The notes beneath the pieces were generated by a model, which saw only the letters and a program-made list of their open reading frames with translations, was not told the DNA's origin and ran no database searches. Both the position numbers and the translations under genes were made by a program. A stretch of 18,212 nucleotides of DNA from Gracilaria caudata (taxonomy: Eukaryota > Rhodophyta > Florideophyceae > Gracilariales > Gracilariaceae): NCBI GenBank assembly GCA_030374735.1, contig JASCIV010000499.1, forward strand, positions 1-18,212, in the 5' to 3' direction. Below, one piece after another: positions 1 through 9,200 of this stretch. The number at the start of each line of letters is the position of its first letter. The stretch's first letter is position 1.

Positions 1-698
1 GGGGGGGAGGGATTGGGGACCAGTAGTTTCCAGGAGGGCTGAACCGGAGCGACAAGTTGCGAGGGAGTAAGAAATGTCGGTAAGAAATGAACAAAGGCAA
101 AAACTACGACCTTATGATGTTAAACGATCGTCAGTCGGTGGGTGAGCGACAAAAGGGAGTTGTCGTTAACTCAGCTGGTCCAGGCTTTTATAGCAATTCG
201 AAGCCCCCCCCCGTGACTGGAGAAACTGCGACTCTCCCTCTTCTGAAGCAGAGTATTACATCAGAATTCCAGAAGTGAATGGATGTTACCGAAAGCGGTT
301 CTCATAACGTATATTACATTTCAACTCAGCTCCAGACTCATTGTGAACTGGACGCTAAATTATGTACCTCACCAAATTGCAACGCCAGGTAAATCCGTGA
401 GAGTTTAACACTCTGACACCGATACTTGCTCCATGTAGCTCGCTTTCGATTTAGAGATATTTCTCATGCAGATTGAAGAGTGTTGTCAGCCGGCGTAGAC
501 GACTCTGCAAATTAAGCGGCCGTTGCGTAGTGGGTTTCGCCCCGAACACCATGGGGGAAGACATGCACTGTTGTGGATCAAGCTCGTCGATGATGGTCTT
601 GAAGTGAGCTGAAAACAACATTTTGAGGCTTCTGCACATATCGTTTCGAGTTTCTCAAGGTGGCGGAGATGTAAGGAAGACGACTGCTCTTTTAGAAT

Positions 699-735
699 AC
701 TTTCGAGTTTCCCTTAGTAAAGGAAACTTGAAAGT
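699..735. repeat. Imperfect inverted repeat, 14-bp arms
   Basis: ACTTTCGAGTTTCC (699-712) is matched by GGAAACTTGAAAGT (722-735), with 13 of 14 positions complementary and the odd one able to form a G-U pair in RNA. The 9-nt loop can close further through two more pairs. Just downstream lie further short inverted repeats built on CCTTT/AAAGG (around 760-785) and a direct repeat of TACTTT-GAGT at 737-747. The role is unknown. Confidence 0.6.
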
Positions 736-1080
736 TTACTTTTGAGTACTTTAAAGGGCCTTTACGAAAGGATGCAAACGTGCAGTTTCTTATCGTCTCC
801 GGAAAGAACTCACCTTCGTACTTATGATTTTCAAATTGATGGCACGAGGATACCGTTTGCGGAATGGACTAAGAAGTGGTTCATATGAGAATGTATCTAC
901 ATGCCTGTATGCAAACTAAGTCAAAACTTGGTGTTTCAGAGGTGGATTTCTCTCTCTCTCTTATATTGTATTCATTGACCATCCTCTTGTTCCTACTGCC
1001 CAAACCGTAGAACATATTCGAATCATTTGATTGTTGCTGGACTCATATTGGGAAGGAGTCCTATCGGACAAAAAAGTACG

Positions 1081-1101
1081 ATGCCTTCATTATGAAGGCA
1101 T
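1081..1101. repeat. Perfect inverted repeat, 9-bp arms, 3-nt spacer
   Basis: The arms are ATGCCTTCA (1081-1089) and TGAAGGCAT (1093-1101), separated by TTA. Because the spacer is so short, this could be a protein-binding palindrome or a small hairpin. No T-run follows and no adjacent gene ends here, so a bacterial-type terminator is not implied. Confidence 0.6.
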
Positions 1102-1467
1102 TATAACGAACTGAATAATCTACTCACGCTCGTGCTCTCCTTACACACGCTACAAGTACGTGAGTGATCTTCGAAATTTCTGAACGACTAACGTGCAGAG
1201 CGTAGTACCCTTAAGTTCATGATGATAATTCCTTGCTGGCCGGAGTAGCAATGCTGCTACCCGTTTCTTGGAGAAGGCTAGAGATATCTTCAATGCGGAT
1301 TCCGCTTCACGTCAAGCCAACAAAAGCTATAAGCTGAAGCTTGACCTTTCAATGCTGAGGGAGAGGAGTAGATCAATGTTGCTGGCACGCAGTGGCTTAC
1401 AGTGCCGACATTACTAAAACGGCGGAGCTTTCGCCCCAAACAGTTCGCACAAACGAGTTGCGCTTTT

Positions 1468-1475
1468 TTTGGCGC
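1468..1475 (+). promoter_or_regulatory. E2F-type site upstream of SCC3
   Basis: TTTGGCGC matches the E2F/DP consensus TTTSSCGC exactly and follows a T-run. It lies about 200 bp before the SCC3 start codon. E2F/DP factors drive G1/S genes, including DNA replication and cohesin genes in several eukaryotes. Function at this site is inferred from consensus and position only. Confidence 0.5.
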
Positions 1476-1512
1476 GGAGGGCAGCGCGGCGTTTTGTCGA
1501 AACGACCCAAAC

Positions 1513-1520
1513 GCGGGAAA
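1513..1520 (-). promoter_or_regulatory. Second E2F-type site, opposite strand
   Basis: GCGGGAAA is the reverse complement of TTTCCCGC, a second perfect TTTSSCGC match. It lies 45 bp from the first site, in the opposite orientation, and about 155 bp before the SCC3 start codon. A close pair makes chance less likely than a single match would. Confidence 0.5.
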
Positions 1521-1672
1521 CGAAGCAGCCCCGCTTTCACTTCATCCGACACTACGCCAGTTGCTGCCCTTCAACGCTCGCCTAACCAGGTTAGCCCCTT
1601 CAACCTGCGCGTGTGCGCCCGTGGCTCGCGTGCTTTGTCAACATCGTTTAAACTGCGGGCGTCAATTACTCC

Positions 1673-4600
1673 ATGCCGACTGAAGAGGCAGTTCGCTCGC
1701 CTGGTGGCGACGACCATCCTGATGAGCAGCTGCCCCCTGCGTCACCTAAACATGTGTTCGATGATGAGATTGAGATGCAGACACAATCCGTCGTAGATGG
1801 TGCAAGCAGTCAACCTGCTGATGACGACGACGACTCCCCCACTTCGAAACATGAAGCAAATCCCTCGCAAAGTCAACTCGATCCCGCGCCCACCAACACC
1901 CAGCCCGAAACCGAGGCACCGTCGCAAGCCCCAGCCCAAACCTCCACACCCCGCGATGAAAACGACGACGCCGAACAAGACCACGCCGAAACCGTAGCAC
2001 AAACGTCTTCCTATCTCTTTGAGAAGATTCTCGAGAAGCCTGCGCGAGCGCCGGGTCTCGTAAGCGCCTGGATGTCTCACGTATCCATCAACGGTCCGGA
2101 AGCCATGGCGTCGCTCGTTTCCCTTGTCATAAGCGCCGCGCGGCCCGTCCCGTTTGCGCACGACCAACTGGTCACATCGGAGATGATCATAGCCAATGAC
2201 CCGCCAGAAAGCGTGAAGGAAATGTGTCAAATTATGGCTGTTGATGCACCGGAGCGCGTTGTAGTTCTTGCGAAGGATACGGCGTCACGTAAAGTACGTC
2301 GCGCTTACGAAGACCTCTGGCGACGCATTGCTGCTGAAGCTCCCGATATTGTTTTGTATCACACCGATTGTTTTGATACACTTATACCCTGGCTGGATGC
2401 TATGTCCAGCTCACTGATAAGGGCGCTTCGGGTCTCTGCTTGTATTGCTGCATATCGTCTCGTTGACGGCTTTATTGAAGTAAACTCTCAACTGCGAAAA
2501 AACCTTTCTAGCATTCAACGCCAACTCAATACTGAGAAGCGACGAAGTGGGATCAATGTTCGTGATCAAAATGCAAAGAGCACAAAGAATCGCGGCCCCT
2601 CAGCAAAAGGCAAGAAAAAGGAGCTATCAGCAAAGGGCAAGGAATTGGTCAACAAAGTTGATGAACTAACTGCGAAGAACATCGAATTGACGGAACTCTC
2701 TGATAGAGTGTACAGAACAATGTTCATATGCCGATATCGAGATATTTCTGCAGACGTGCGATCATTGTCAATATCGGCACTTGGTGGGTGGATCATCATG
2801 TTTCCTGAACAGTTTCTTGATGATACCCATAACAAATACATTGGGTGGCTTCTATCCGATAAAGATGCTGGTGTGCGGAAAACAAGTCTTGATGTTCTAC
2901 ATAGAATGCTGAAAAAGAAGGACTACTTTGCAAACTTTGAAACATTTCTGCAACGTTTCTCAGACCGCATTTTTGAAATGGCTTGGGACAAAGAGGATAT
3001 AGTGGCCGTCACTGCGATTCGTTTGCTGAACTTCCTTCTGCCGCATAATAACAACAGCAAGCTCTTGAGGCCTTCGCATTGTGAGTCCATATGTGCTATA
3101 GCTCTTGGGGACAGTCATACCGAGATTCGTCGCGCGGCTGGTGAGTTTCTCGCCACATTAGTCACAATGGATATTGATGATGTTGGTGCGTCTGTCACGA
3201 AGCCGAAACGCGCGTACAGAAAGCGAGGCGGGCGAAGGTCATCAAGTGGCCCGTTCAACACGCTTCTGCGGGAGATACCTCCGGTAGAGCGTGCCAAGGA
3301 CGACATACGAGAGCTCTTGTACGCCATGGCTCGGAAGGAAGATGACCCGGTCGAAGAGGTTCTTGCTGTGGATTCCACCTGGGATCACCTACCTGCTCTG
3401 AGATGTTGGCAAGCATTTGAAGAGCTCTTATGTGAAAACCATGAGTCGAGTTCAAACAATGAAGAGGAGGAGGCTCTAAGTGAGGCTGAGAAAGGTATGC
3501 TCTGCAAAATGCTGCTGGCCTCCGCAGCAGAGGCAAGTGGTAATGGCGACCCCAATCGGGCAAAGATTATTGAGAAGGGTGAATACGCAGACCCTGAGAC
3601 CCCCTCGGTATTGCTTTCCAAGCAGTTCCTGCCACAGCTTCCTGGTTTGCTTAGCCAATACCAGTCAGATTCTACCGCAGTCAGCGCTCTGATTCAGCTT
3701 CCGCTTCATTTTACGATGTCGACGTTTGACCAACAAGGCCAAGACAGCCACTTCTCGGCTTTGTTGGAACGCATTATTGGGGTTCTTTTGAAGCACACCG
3801 GCTCAGAAGATGTGACTGCTGCCTGCGCTAAAACTTTGCGATACTTTCTGTCCGACCAGAATCCTTTAAAGAAGACAACCAGTACTTCCCTCCAGCTTTG
3901 TTGTCAGCGTGCTACGAAAGAGCTTTCTTTACAGGTTCGGGCCGATCTTTCGAAGTCCGAGCCCGACAATATTGCTGCTCTTGTATCACAAGTGAGGGTG
4001 TTGGCTGAACTTGTAGACACTGGTTTGACAACATATGAAGCTGTCAAGGAAGTTTTGTTATTTCAGGAAAACAATCTCGAGTCATCGGAGCTTGGGCCGC
4101 TTGTCACTATGGACACAGTTCGAGTTGCGTGTGCCTTTGCTGTTTGGTCTTTATCAAGGATTAAGTCTCGAATTGCTTCCAAAGGGTCATCTGAAACGCC
4201 GCTTGAGGACGTGTTGGATTTAGAAGAAGTGAAAGAGTACCGGAAGCATGGAGCGGACGTGGTAGACGTTCTGCAACGTATTTGTGTGAACAGTTCCATG
4301 GCCATCCCTGTCAGATTGATTAGCGCGCGATGTATTCTCATAATCCTCACACTTTGTCGTGGAATAGAGAAAAACACCGTGATGATGATCATTCGTGAAC
4401 GCACTGATCCGGGAACCTCCGGGGGAGCACCTGATCTAGATATTCTTAGCCTCAAAGACTCTGTACCAAGCTTGGTGAAGGTAATGAGATCGATAGTATT
4501 CGCTCTTGTGGAGTGTGAACTGGATCAGCACAGATCTCGAAGTTCGAGACGGAGCAGTAACATCTCAACTCCGGATGAGGGAGACTGCAGGGATTTCTTT

Positions 4601-6148
4601 GCTTGTTTAGTACAAGCCTCGTTGCAATCCTTGTTATCCCGTAGCATATCGCATCTTCCTCTTTTTGGTATGTTGCTAAAAGGAGAGAGGGAGGAAAGAG
4701 GATCCGAGTCCCATGAGTACACGACGTCGCATATTTGTCGGGATTACCTCCAGCAACGCCAGATTCGAAGAACAGCCCTGACACAAGACATAATACGAGC
4801 GCTGGGTGAGGTGTTTGCGCTTGAATGCACGAAAGAAGAGCACCAAAACATCATCCGAGAACTAGCGGAGTCATGTGTCTCATTCAAGTATCGCCGCGAT
4901 TTGAAGGCGAAGGCTTCCACGGAACTCCTGCAAGCTCTCATTGACCATTGCACGTCTTCAGCGACGGAAGAGGACTTTGTCCGTAGGTTGCAGCTTCTGT
5001 CGTTGGCCAGTTATGCTGTCGTGAATTGCGTATCTCAAGAAGACGGCAAAATGGCAAAGGAGCAGATCTCAGCAATCGACCCCCACTTGGCCAAACATAA
5101 AGATGCTGTGAACGAAGATCTGATGAAGATGTTTGACCTGTGTCGATCGTCGATTACAGCCGTCGCGGATGGGAAGACTCCGGATTTACCTGCTTTTTCG
5201 AAGCTGATTGACAGGCCCACATCCAATCGAGGAATCTCCTCCAGGAGAAGGAAGAGACGAATACACACACCGAAGGCCCATACTCCACCGCCAGAGCCTG
5301 TAACTGTGAGAAAATCTTCAAGAGCTCGAAAGAAAGTTGATTATGCTCGTATGGAAATTTATGAAAGTGATGAGGATGACGACGATGAGGAGGTGAGCTC
5401 TGAGCAAGGAAAGGAGGACGCTAGCCCCTCTGAGCCGACCGTAGCGGATGTTGCTCGCAACATGATGGAATATGAGAACTCACCGATTGCTGTTCGTAAA
5501 CGAGCAAGTAGGGAAGTACCTAGTGCAGACTTGAGCCCAGCAAAGCGACGAAGACGAAATCTTAATGATGCTCTCGAGAAGGAAATGACTGATCCAGCAG
5601 AAAGAAGTGAAGATCAGAATCATCAGTCTTCCACCCATAAAAACTCCAGCACTCATCACACTGAATTCGACCACGTTTCTCAGCCTGATGATGGAGAGAG
5701 TTCTGACCAGAATTCCTCTGAGAAGTCTCATTCGCAAGAAGTTGGCAAAGGCGAGAAGGTTGAGGAATCCGAAAATAACGATGAGCATTCAAATGAGTCT
5801 TGGGAACGTCGTTCGAAAAGGGTTTCCGCTAGTAAGAAGGCGGGACAGGTGGCGCAGTCGAAAGGGAAGCAGAATGGAAGACGTTCTGGGAGAAACCCAA
5901 AACATGGAAATCTCGAGGGTTCTTCTGAGGCAGATGTCGCTTCGAAAGTTGATGGAAGTGAAGTCGTCGACGAAAACAGGTCATCTAGCCAACAGTCGTT
6001 GGGGAAACCAGGTGCAACTGTCAATGGTAGTCGAACCCAAGTTCGAAGTAAGGAGACCACGGAGGCCACCGAGGAGAGCGAAATGAAGAAATCAACCCCA
6101 TCATCTACGGGTAATGTCGTTCGGAGACGCAAACTGAGACGATGGTAA
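1673..6148 (+). CDS. SCC3: Cohesin subunit SCC3 (STAG/SA/stromalin)
   Basis: This 1491-residue protein is the HEAT-repeat cohesin subunit that binds the kleisin RAD21/SCC1 and helps load and hold cohesin on chromatin in the nucleus. Residues ~113-310 match the STAG domain, including a segment like the family's 'DCFDTLIPWLDAMSSS'. Residues ~350-450 match the stromalin conservative domain (RYRD at 354-357, then FLDDTHNKYIGWLL and later DKEDIVAVTAIRLL). The first ~110 residues are acidic and Q/P-rich. The last ~300 residues are low-complexity, rich in K/R/S/E, with a basic cluster near 1190 (RRRKRR) that could serve as a nuclear localisation signal. It is longer than human STAG2 or yeast Scc3, mainly because of this tail. 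The start is the first ATG after an in-frame TAA at 1649-1651. No intron is needed. It converges on POL5. Confidence 0.95.
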   Translation: MPTEEAVRSPGGDDHPDEQLPPASPKHVFDDEIEMQTQSVVDGASSQPADDDDDSPTSKHEANPSQSQLDPAPTNTQPETEAPSQAPAQTSTPRDENDDAEQDHAETVAQTSSYLFEKILEKPARAPGLVSAWMSHVSINGPEAMASLVSLVISAARPVPFAHDQLVTSEMIIANDPPESVKEMCQIMAVDAPERVVVLAKDTASRKVRRAYEDLWRRIAAEAPDIVLYHTDCFDTLIPWLDAMSSSLIRALRVSACIAAYRLVDGFIEVNSQLRKNLSSIQRQLNTEKRRSGINVRDQNAKSTKNRGPSAKGKKKELSAKGKELVNKVDELTAKNIELTELSDRVYRTMFICRYRDISADVRSLSISALGGWIIMFPEQFLDDTHNKYIGWLLSDKDAGVRKTSLDVLHRMLKKKDYFANFETFLQRFSDRIFEMAWDKEDIVAVTAIRLLNFLLPHNNNSKLLRPSHCESICAIALGDSHTEIRRAAGEFLATLVTMDIDDVGASVTKPKRAYRKRGGRRSSSGPFNTLLREIPPVERAKDDIRELLYAMARKEDDPVEEVLAVDSTWDHLPALRCWQAFEELLCENHESSSNNEEEEALSEAEKGMLCKMLLASAAEASGNGDPNRAKIIEKGEYADPETPSVLLSKQFLPQLPGLLSQYQSDSTAVSALIQLPLHFTMSTFDQQGQDSHFSALLERIIGVLLKHTGSEDVTAACAKTLRYFLSDQNPLKKTTSTSLQLCCQRATKELSLQVRADLSKSEPDNIAALVSQVRVLAELVDTGLTTYEAVKEVLLFQENNLESSELGPLVTMDTVRVACAFAVWSLSRIKSRIASKGSSETPLEDVLDLEEVKEYRKHGADVVDVLQRICVNSSMAIPVRLISARCILIILTLCRGIEKNTVMMIIRERTDPGTSGGAPDLDILSLKDSVPSLVKVMRSIVFALVECELDQHRSRSSRRSSNISTPDEGDCRDFFACLVQASLQSLLSRSISHLPLFGMLLKGEREERGSESHEYTTSHICRDYLQQRQIRRTALTQDIIRALGEVFALECTKEEHQNIIRELAESCVSFKYRRDLKAKASTELLQALIDHCTSSATEEDFVRRLQLLSLASYAVVNCVSQEDGKMAKEQISAIDPHLAKHKDAVNEDLMKMFDLCRSSITAVADGKTPDLPAFSKLIDRPTSNRGISSRRRKRRIHTPKAHTPPPEPVTVRKSSRARKKVDYARMEIYESDEDDDDEEVSSEQGKEDASPSEPTVADVARNMMEYENSPIAVRKRASREVPSADLSPAKRRRRNLNDALEKEMTDPAERSEDQNHQSSTHKNSSTHHTEFDHVSQPDDGESSDQNSSEKSHSQEVGKGEKVEESENNDEHSNESWERRSKRVSASKKAGQVAQSKGKQNGRRSGRNPKHGNLEGSSEADVASKVDGSEVVDENRSSSQQSLGKPGATVNGSRTQVRSKETTEATEESEMKKSTPSSTGNVVRRRKLRRW

Positions 6149-6234
6149 CTTTTCAAAAGGGCATGTATAATTTCATAGCAACAAAGAATGAGAATGATTG
6201 CAAGCAGCTTTTGAAGACCCATGTACAGCACCGT
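6149..6234. other. 86-bp tail-to-tail spacer of SCC3 and POL5
   Basis: Only 86 bp separate the two convergent stop codons. Both mRNAs must end within this spacer or run into the opposing gene, so overlapping 3' ends are likely. No canonical AATAAA is visible on the SCC3 strand here. Confidence 0.7.
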
Positions 6235-6239
6235 TTATT
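6234..6239 (-). terminator. AATAAA overlapping the POL5 stop codon
   Basis: On the minus strand the last codons read AAA TAA A, so a canonical poly(A) hexamer spans the TAA stop (6235-6237). If used, cleavage would fall 10-30 nt downstream, giving a very short 3' UTR that ends inside the spacer. Whether this organism uses AATAAA is not known from the window. Confidence 0.35.
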
Positions 6240-9200
6240 TTAGTTTTCTTTTCTTGCTAACTACCTTCTTCGCTTGATCTTCATCATCATTGCAAAGAGA
6301 GTCTTTTTCTGTTACTTCAATCAGCTTAACTTTTGTGGAAGCTGAATCCAATAGCTTTCTAAACCTGTGTTGGCGCTTCTGTGGTACTTTTGCCTTCACT
6401 ACAGCCAACAAGGTCTCCTTATGGGAATCAGAAACAACCATAAAATGACGGGTACAACCAAAGTGCACGACTCGAATGATATTTTCTATCCCACCCAGCG
6501 CCCAACCTTTGAACTCTGCTTCACATTCCCTTTGAAGAAATTGGCTGAATGAAACCCAAAACGCTTTTCTTTTCCCGATAGGGATGCTGTTCTGTTCTTC
6601 TGTAAGTTCGGCAAGCTGCAAGATGATAATACTAGCCATGCCTATTTGGTTCCTGGTTCTTTGGGCTGTTTCGAGACTCTCACAAACAGTTGGGAACAAA
6701 GACAAAGATAACGACGGTGCTTTGTTGAGGAAGGAAGAAAACATTTTTGGCTTCATAATTGAATTTGTTGTAAGCATCACTTTCATAAGATTCTGATAGC
6801 GTGCCATGAACTGTTCATAATCGTTATCCGACGAGAGTGCTGCAACCCCAACGATACACGCCGCTGATTTAGAAATGGTTTGTATTTCCAAATCGGAAAG
6901 TGGCTTCAGTATATCGCAGGTGGATAAAGAACTGAGAAACCGATCGGCAATATGGCATGCAGTCTCCTTATCAGCGACTTTCTCTTGAAGGAGAGAGAGA
7001 GGAAGTAACATATGCTTTGATATAATTCCACACACGTTTTTCAGGAACTGACCTTCAGGACGTGTTTCGCTCATGGCAAACTCATATAGCCGACATTGCA
7101 AGTCCAGAAATACAATACCAGTTCGACCATCATCCTTGTTTGTGCTAAGTCTCAGGCGCAAATTCTTAGCAACTTCCTCGATGACATTCAGAATACGACG
7201 GGTAATCTGGAACTTGGCCTCCGGTTCTCGTTTCCCACGGATTGAAGCGTTCTTCTCTTGAAGAACCAATTTCATGTGGGTCACGAGTCTTTTGTCCAGT
7301 TCCTCTAGCACGGCAGGGTCTTCGTCATCAACATCCATATCAATGTCGCTGTCAGAGGAACCCTCTTCACCAGACGCAGCTTCCACCAGATTGTCATCAG
7401 CACTCTCTTGGTTTTGGTCCAAAAAAGGAACGTCCCTTTGTGTCCCTTCACGGCCGCCTTCGTCAACCTGCATATCAGAATTGAATTCATCAGAGTCATT
7501 CTCTTCAAACGTAGTTGGATCTTCTCCTTCCTCCTCCGATTCGTCAGAATCATCATGTTCTTGCGCGTCAGCCTGATTCCTATCCGTTTGTAGAACTTCT
7601 TCCATTGCATCAAACAGAACCGCGACCACACGGTCGTCCAAAGAAGAACCCATCTCAGCAATGACTGTAAGAGTCATGTGATGGGGAATTGCCCCCGATC
7701 TCTTGCATATTTCGCAAAGAAGCTTCGTTAGTCTTTCTATAGCATCTGGCTGTCTCTCTGTCTCACCATTCTCTACCCCCCTGTTACTGGCCACGCCCAT
7801 GTCATCCTTTTTAAGCAGGGAGGAAATTTGAAAGAGTTCTCTGGTTGCAAAGACGCAAAACATGCGGAGTCGATCGATAACTTGTTTGTTCGAATCCCTA
7901 AATGGTGTGAGCAAAGCGAGTCCCGCAAACTTTGAAAGGAGTTGTATGGCGTCAACAAAACCTTTCTGTACATTCCTATGGGCTTCCGATAAGTTCAGCA
8001 AGACCGGTTCTACAAGACGTTCCAAAATGTTCTGGGTTTCCGATGCCTTGCCTTCGCCCTGGTCTTCGTCCTCGAGATCGTGTTGCGTTCGTGGCTTTAT
8101 CCATTTCCACGAGAGTATGAGCTTCAAATGATTGTAACCAAAAGAAATCCAAGTGGCTTGATGGCCCTTGTTGTGACCCTTCGATATAAATCGAATTAGC
8201 TTCGCAAACACAGCGTGTGCGGTTTCCAATGAAAGGGGAGCAGAAAGAGCAGGGAAGGAGTTGCACACCAGAGAAACATTAGAGGGAGCTTTGTATGAAT
8301 CAAGTTTCAGTTGTTCCTCTTTGGATACCATCGGTGATTGGTAACATGAATCATCAACCACCGCATAGAAAAAGAAAATTCGAACAATATCGTTAAGGAG
8401 AGATGGCAACCTGTTCGCGAGCTTCAGCACAAACTCAAACGTCTGAATACGAGTTGCTCGCACGCCTGATTGACTTGTTTGGTTCTTAGGAAATGCAAAC
8501 TCATTGACCATGACGCAAAAGAGACTTCGGATCTCCTCAGCCTCGACCCTACCGAGCATGGAATCCAGCTTAGTAAGACTCATAACGTGTGCCATATTCT
8601 GATTCCTCACTGCCCACAAAACGAACCACTGTAGTAATGAACTCGGAGTCTCCTTGGAAGAAGCGTCTATCGCTTTGTTGATAACGGCTTCTCCCAATAG
8701 AGAAACAGAATGGTGCACATGCCGTAGTGTGGCAGCAGAATTGATGTCCTTTGTCACCTCGACATTCGTTGGAGGACTCCTTCGTAAGCTGTGGTTTCCT
8801 AGCAAATGTGAGAGTGATGAGTCAAAAACCATTGCAAAAGAGCTTTCATCCCCTATATATGGCACGGCAAGATGCACTAGTCCAAGAGCCAGTGCTTTCT
8901 TCTCCATACTTTTTCCGAAATGAATCAAACCTTGACCAACCACCCGCCTCCAAAATTTCTCAACGCCACCAAGATGTTTTTGACCATCAGCTGAAAAAGC
9001 ATAGTTCAAAGCAAGCTTCCAAGGAAGTGGGACTACGTCAGCCCCTTCTCCATAACCAGAGCAAGATGAAAACCCAGTTTTAAAGGTTGAAGATAGAGCT
9101 TTTGCCACTGAATCTAAATCCGGATATATTTGCTCAACGGCACTCTGCGACGCAATGTTAAGCTGCAACAAGGTCAATACCAAGCATAAGCCATCATCCG

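Larger units (their letters stand above)
1..1390. other. Upstream region without a supportable gene
   Basis: I find no recognisable protein in this 1.4 kb. The open frames present are short (about 60 codons) with no family resemblance, and no frame enters from the left edge for more than about 35 codons. The stretch holds a (TC)6 microsatellite around 949-960, an imperfect 14-bp inverted repeat at 699-735, a perfect 9-bp-arm inverted repeat at 1081-1101, and an 11-bp direct repeat (TTTCGAGTTTC at 644-654 and 701-711). It is probably intergenic sequence plus the distal promoter of the SCC3 gene, but an unrecognised non-coding RNA cannot be excluded. Confidence 0.6.

Noticed and set aside
1460..1530. 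GC-rich stretch with GTCG/CGAC and CGTTT/AAACG inverted repeats as a hairpin element
   Set aside because: Arms are only 4-5 bp. The E2F-type matches in the same stretch are the more economical reading.
1742..2230. Minus-strand 162-codon frame inside SCC3
   Set aside because: It is a shadow of the strongly supported SCC3 coding sequence and arises from its low-complexity N terminus.
5607..6231. Additional frames on both strands over the SCC3 tail (about 160 codons each)
   Set aside because: They overlap the repetitive, charged SCC3 tail, whose composition suppresses stops in other frames. The SCC3 frame continues unbroken through it.
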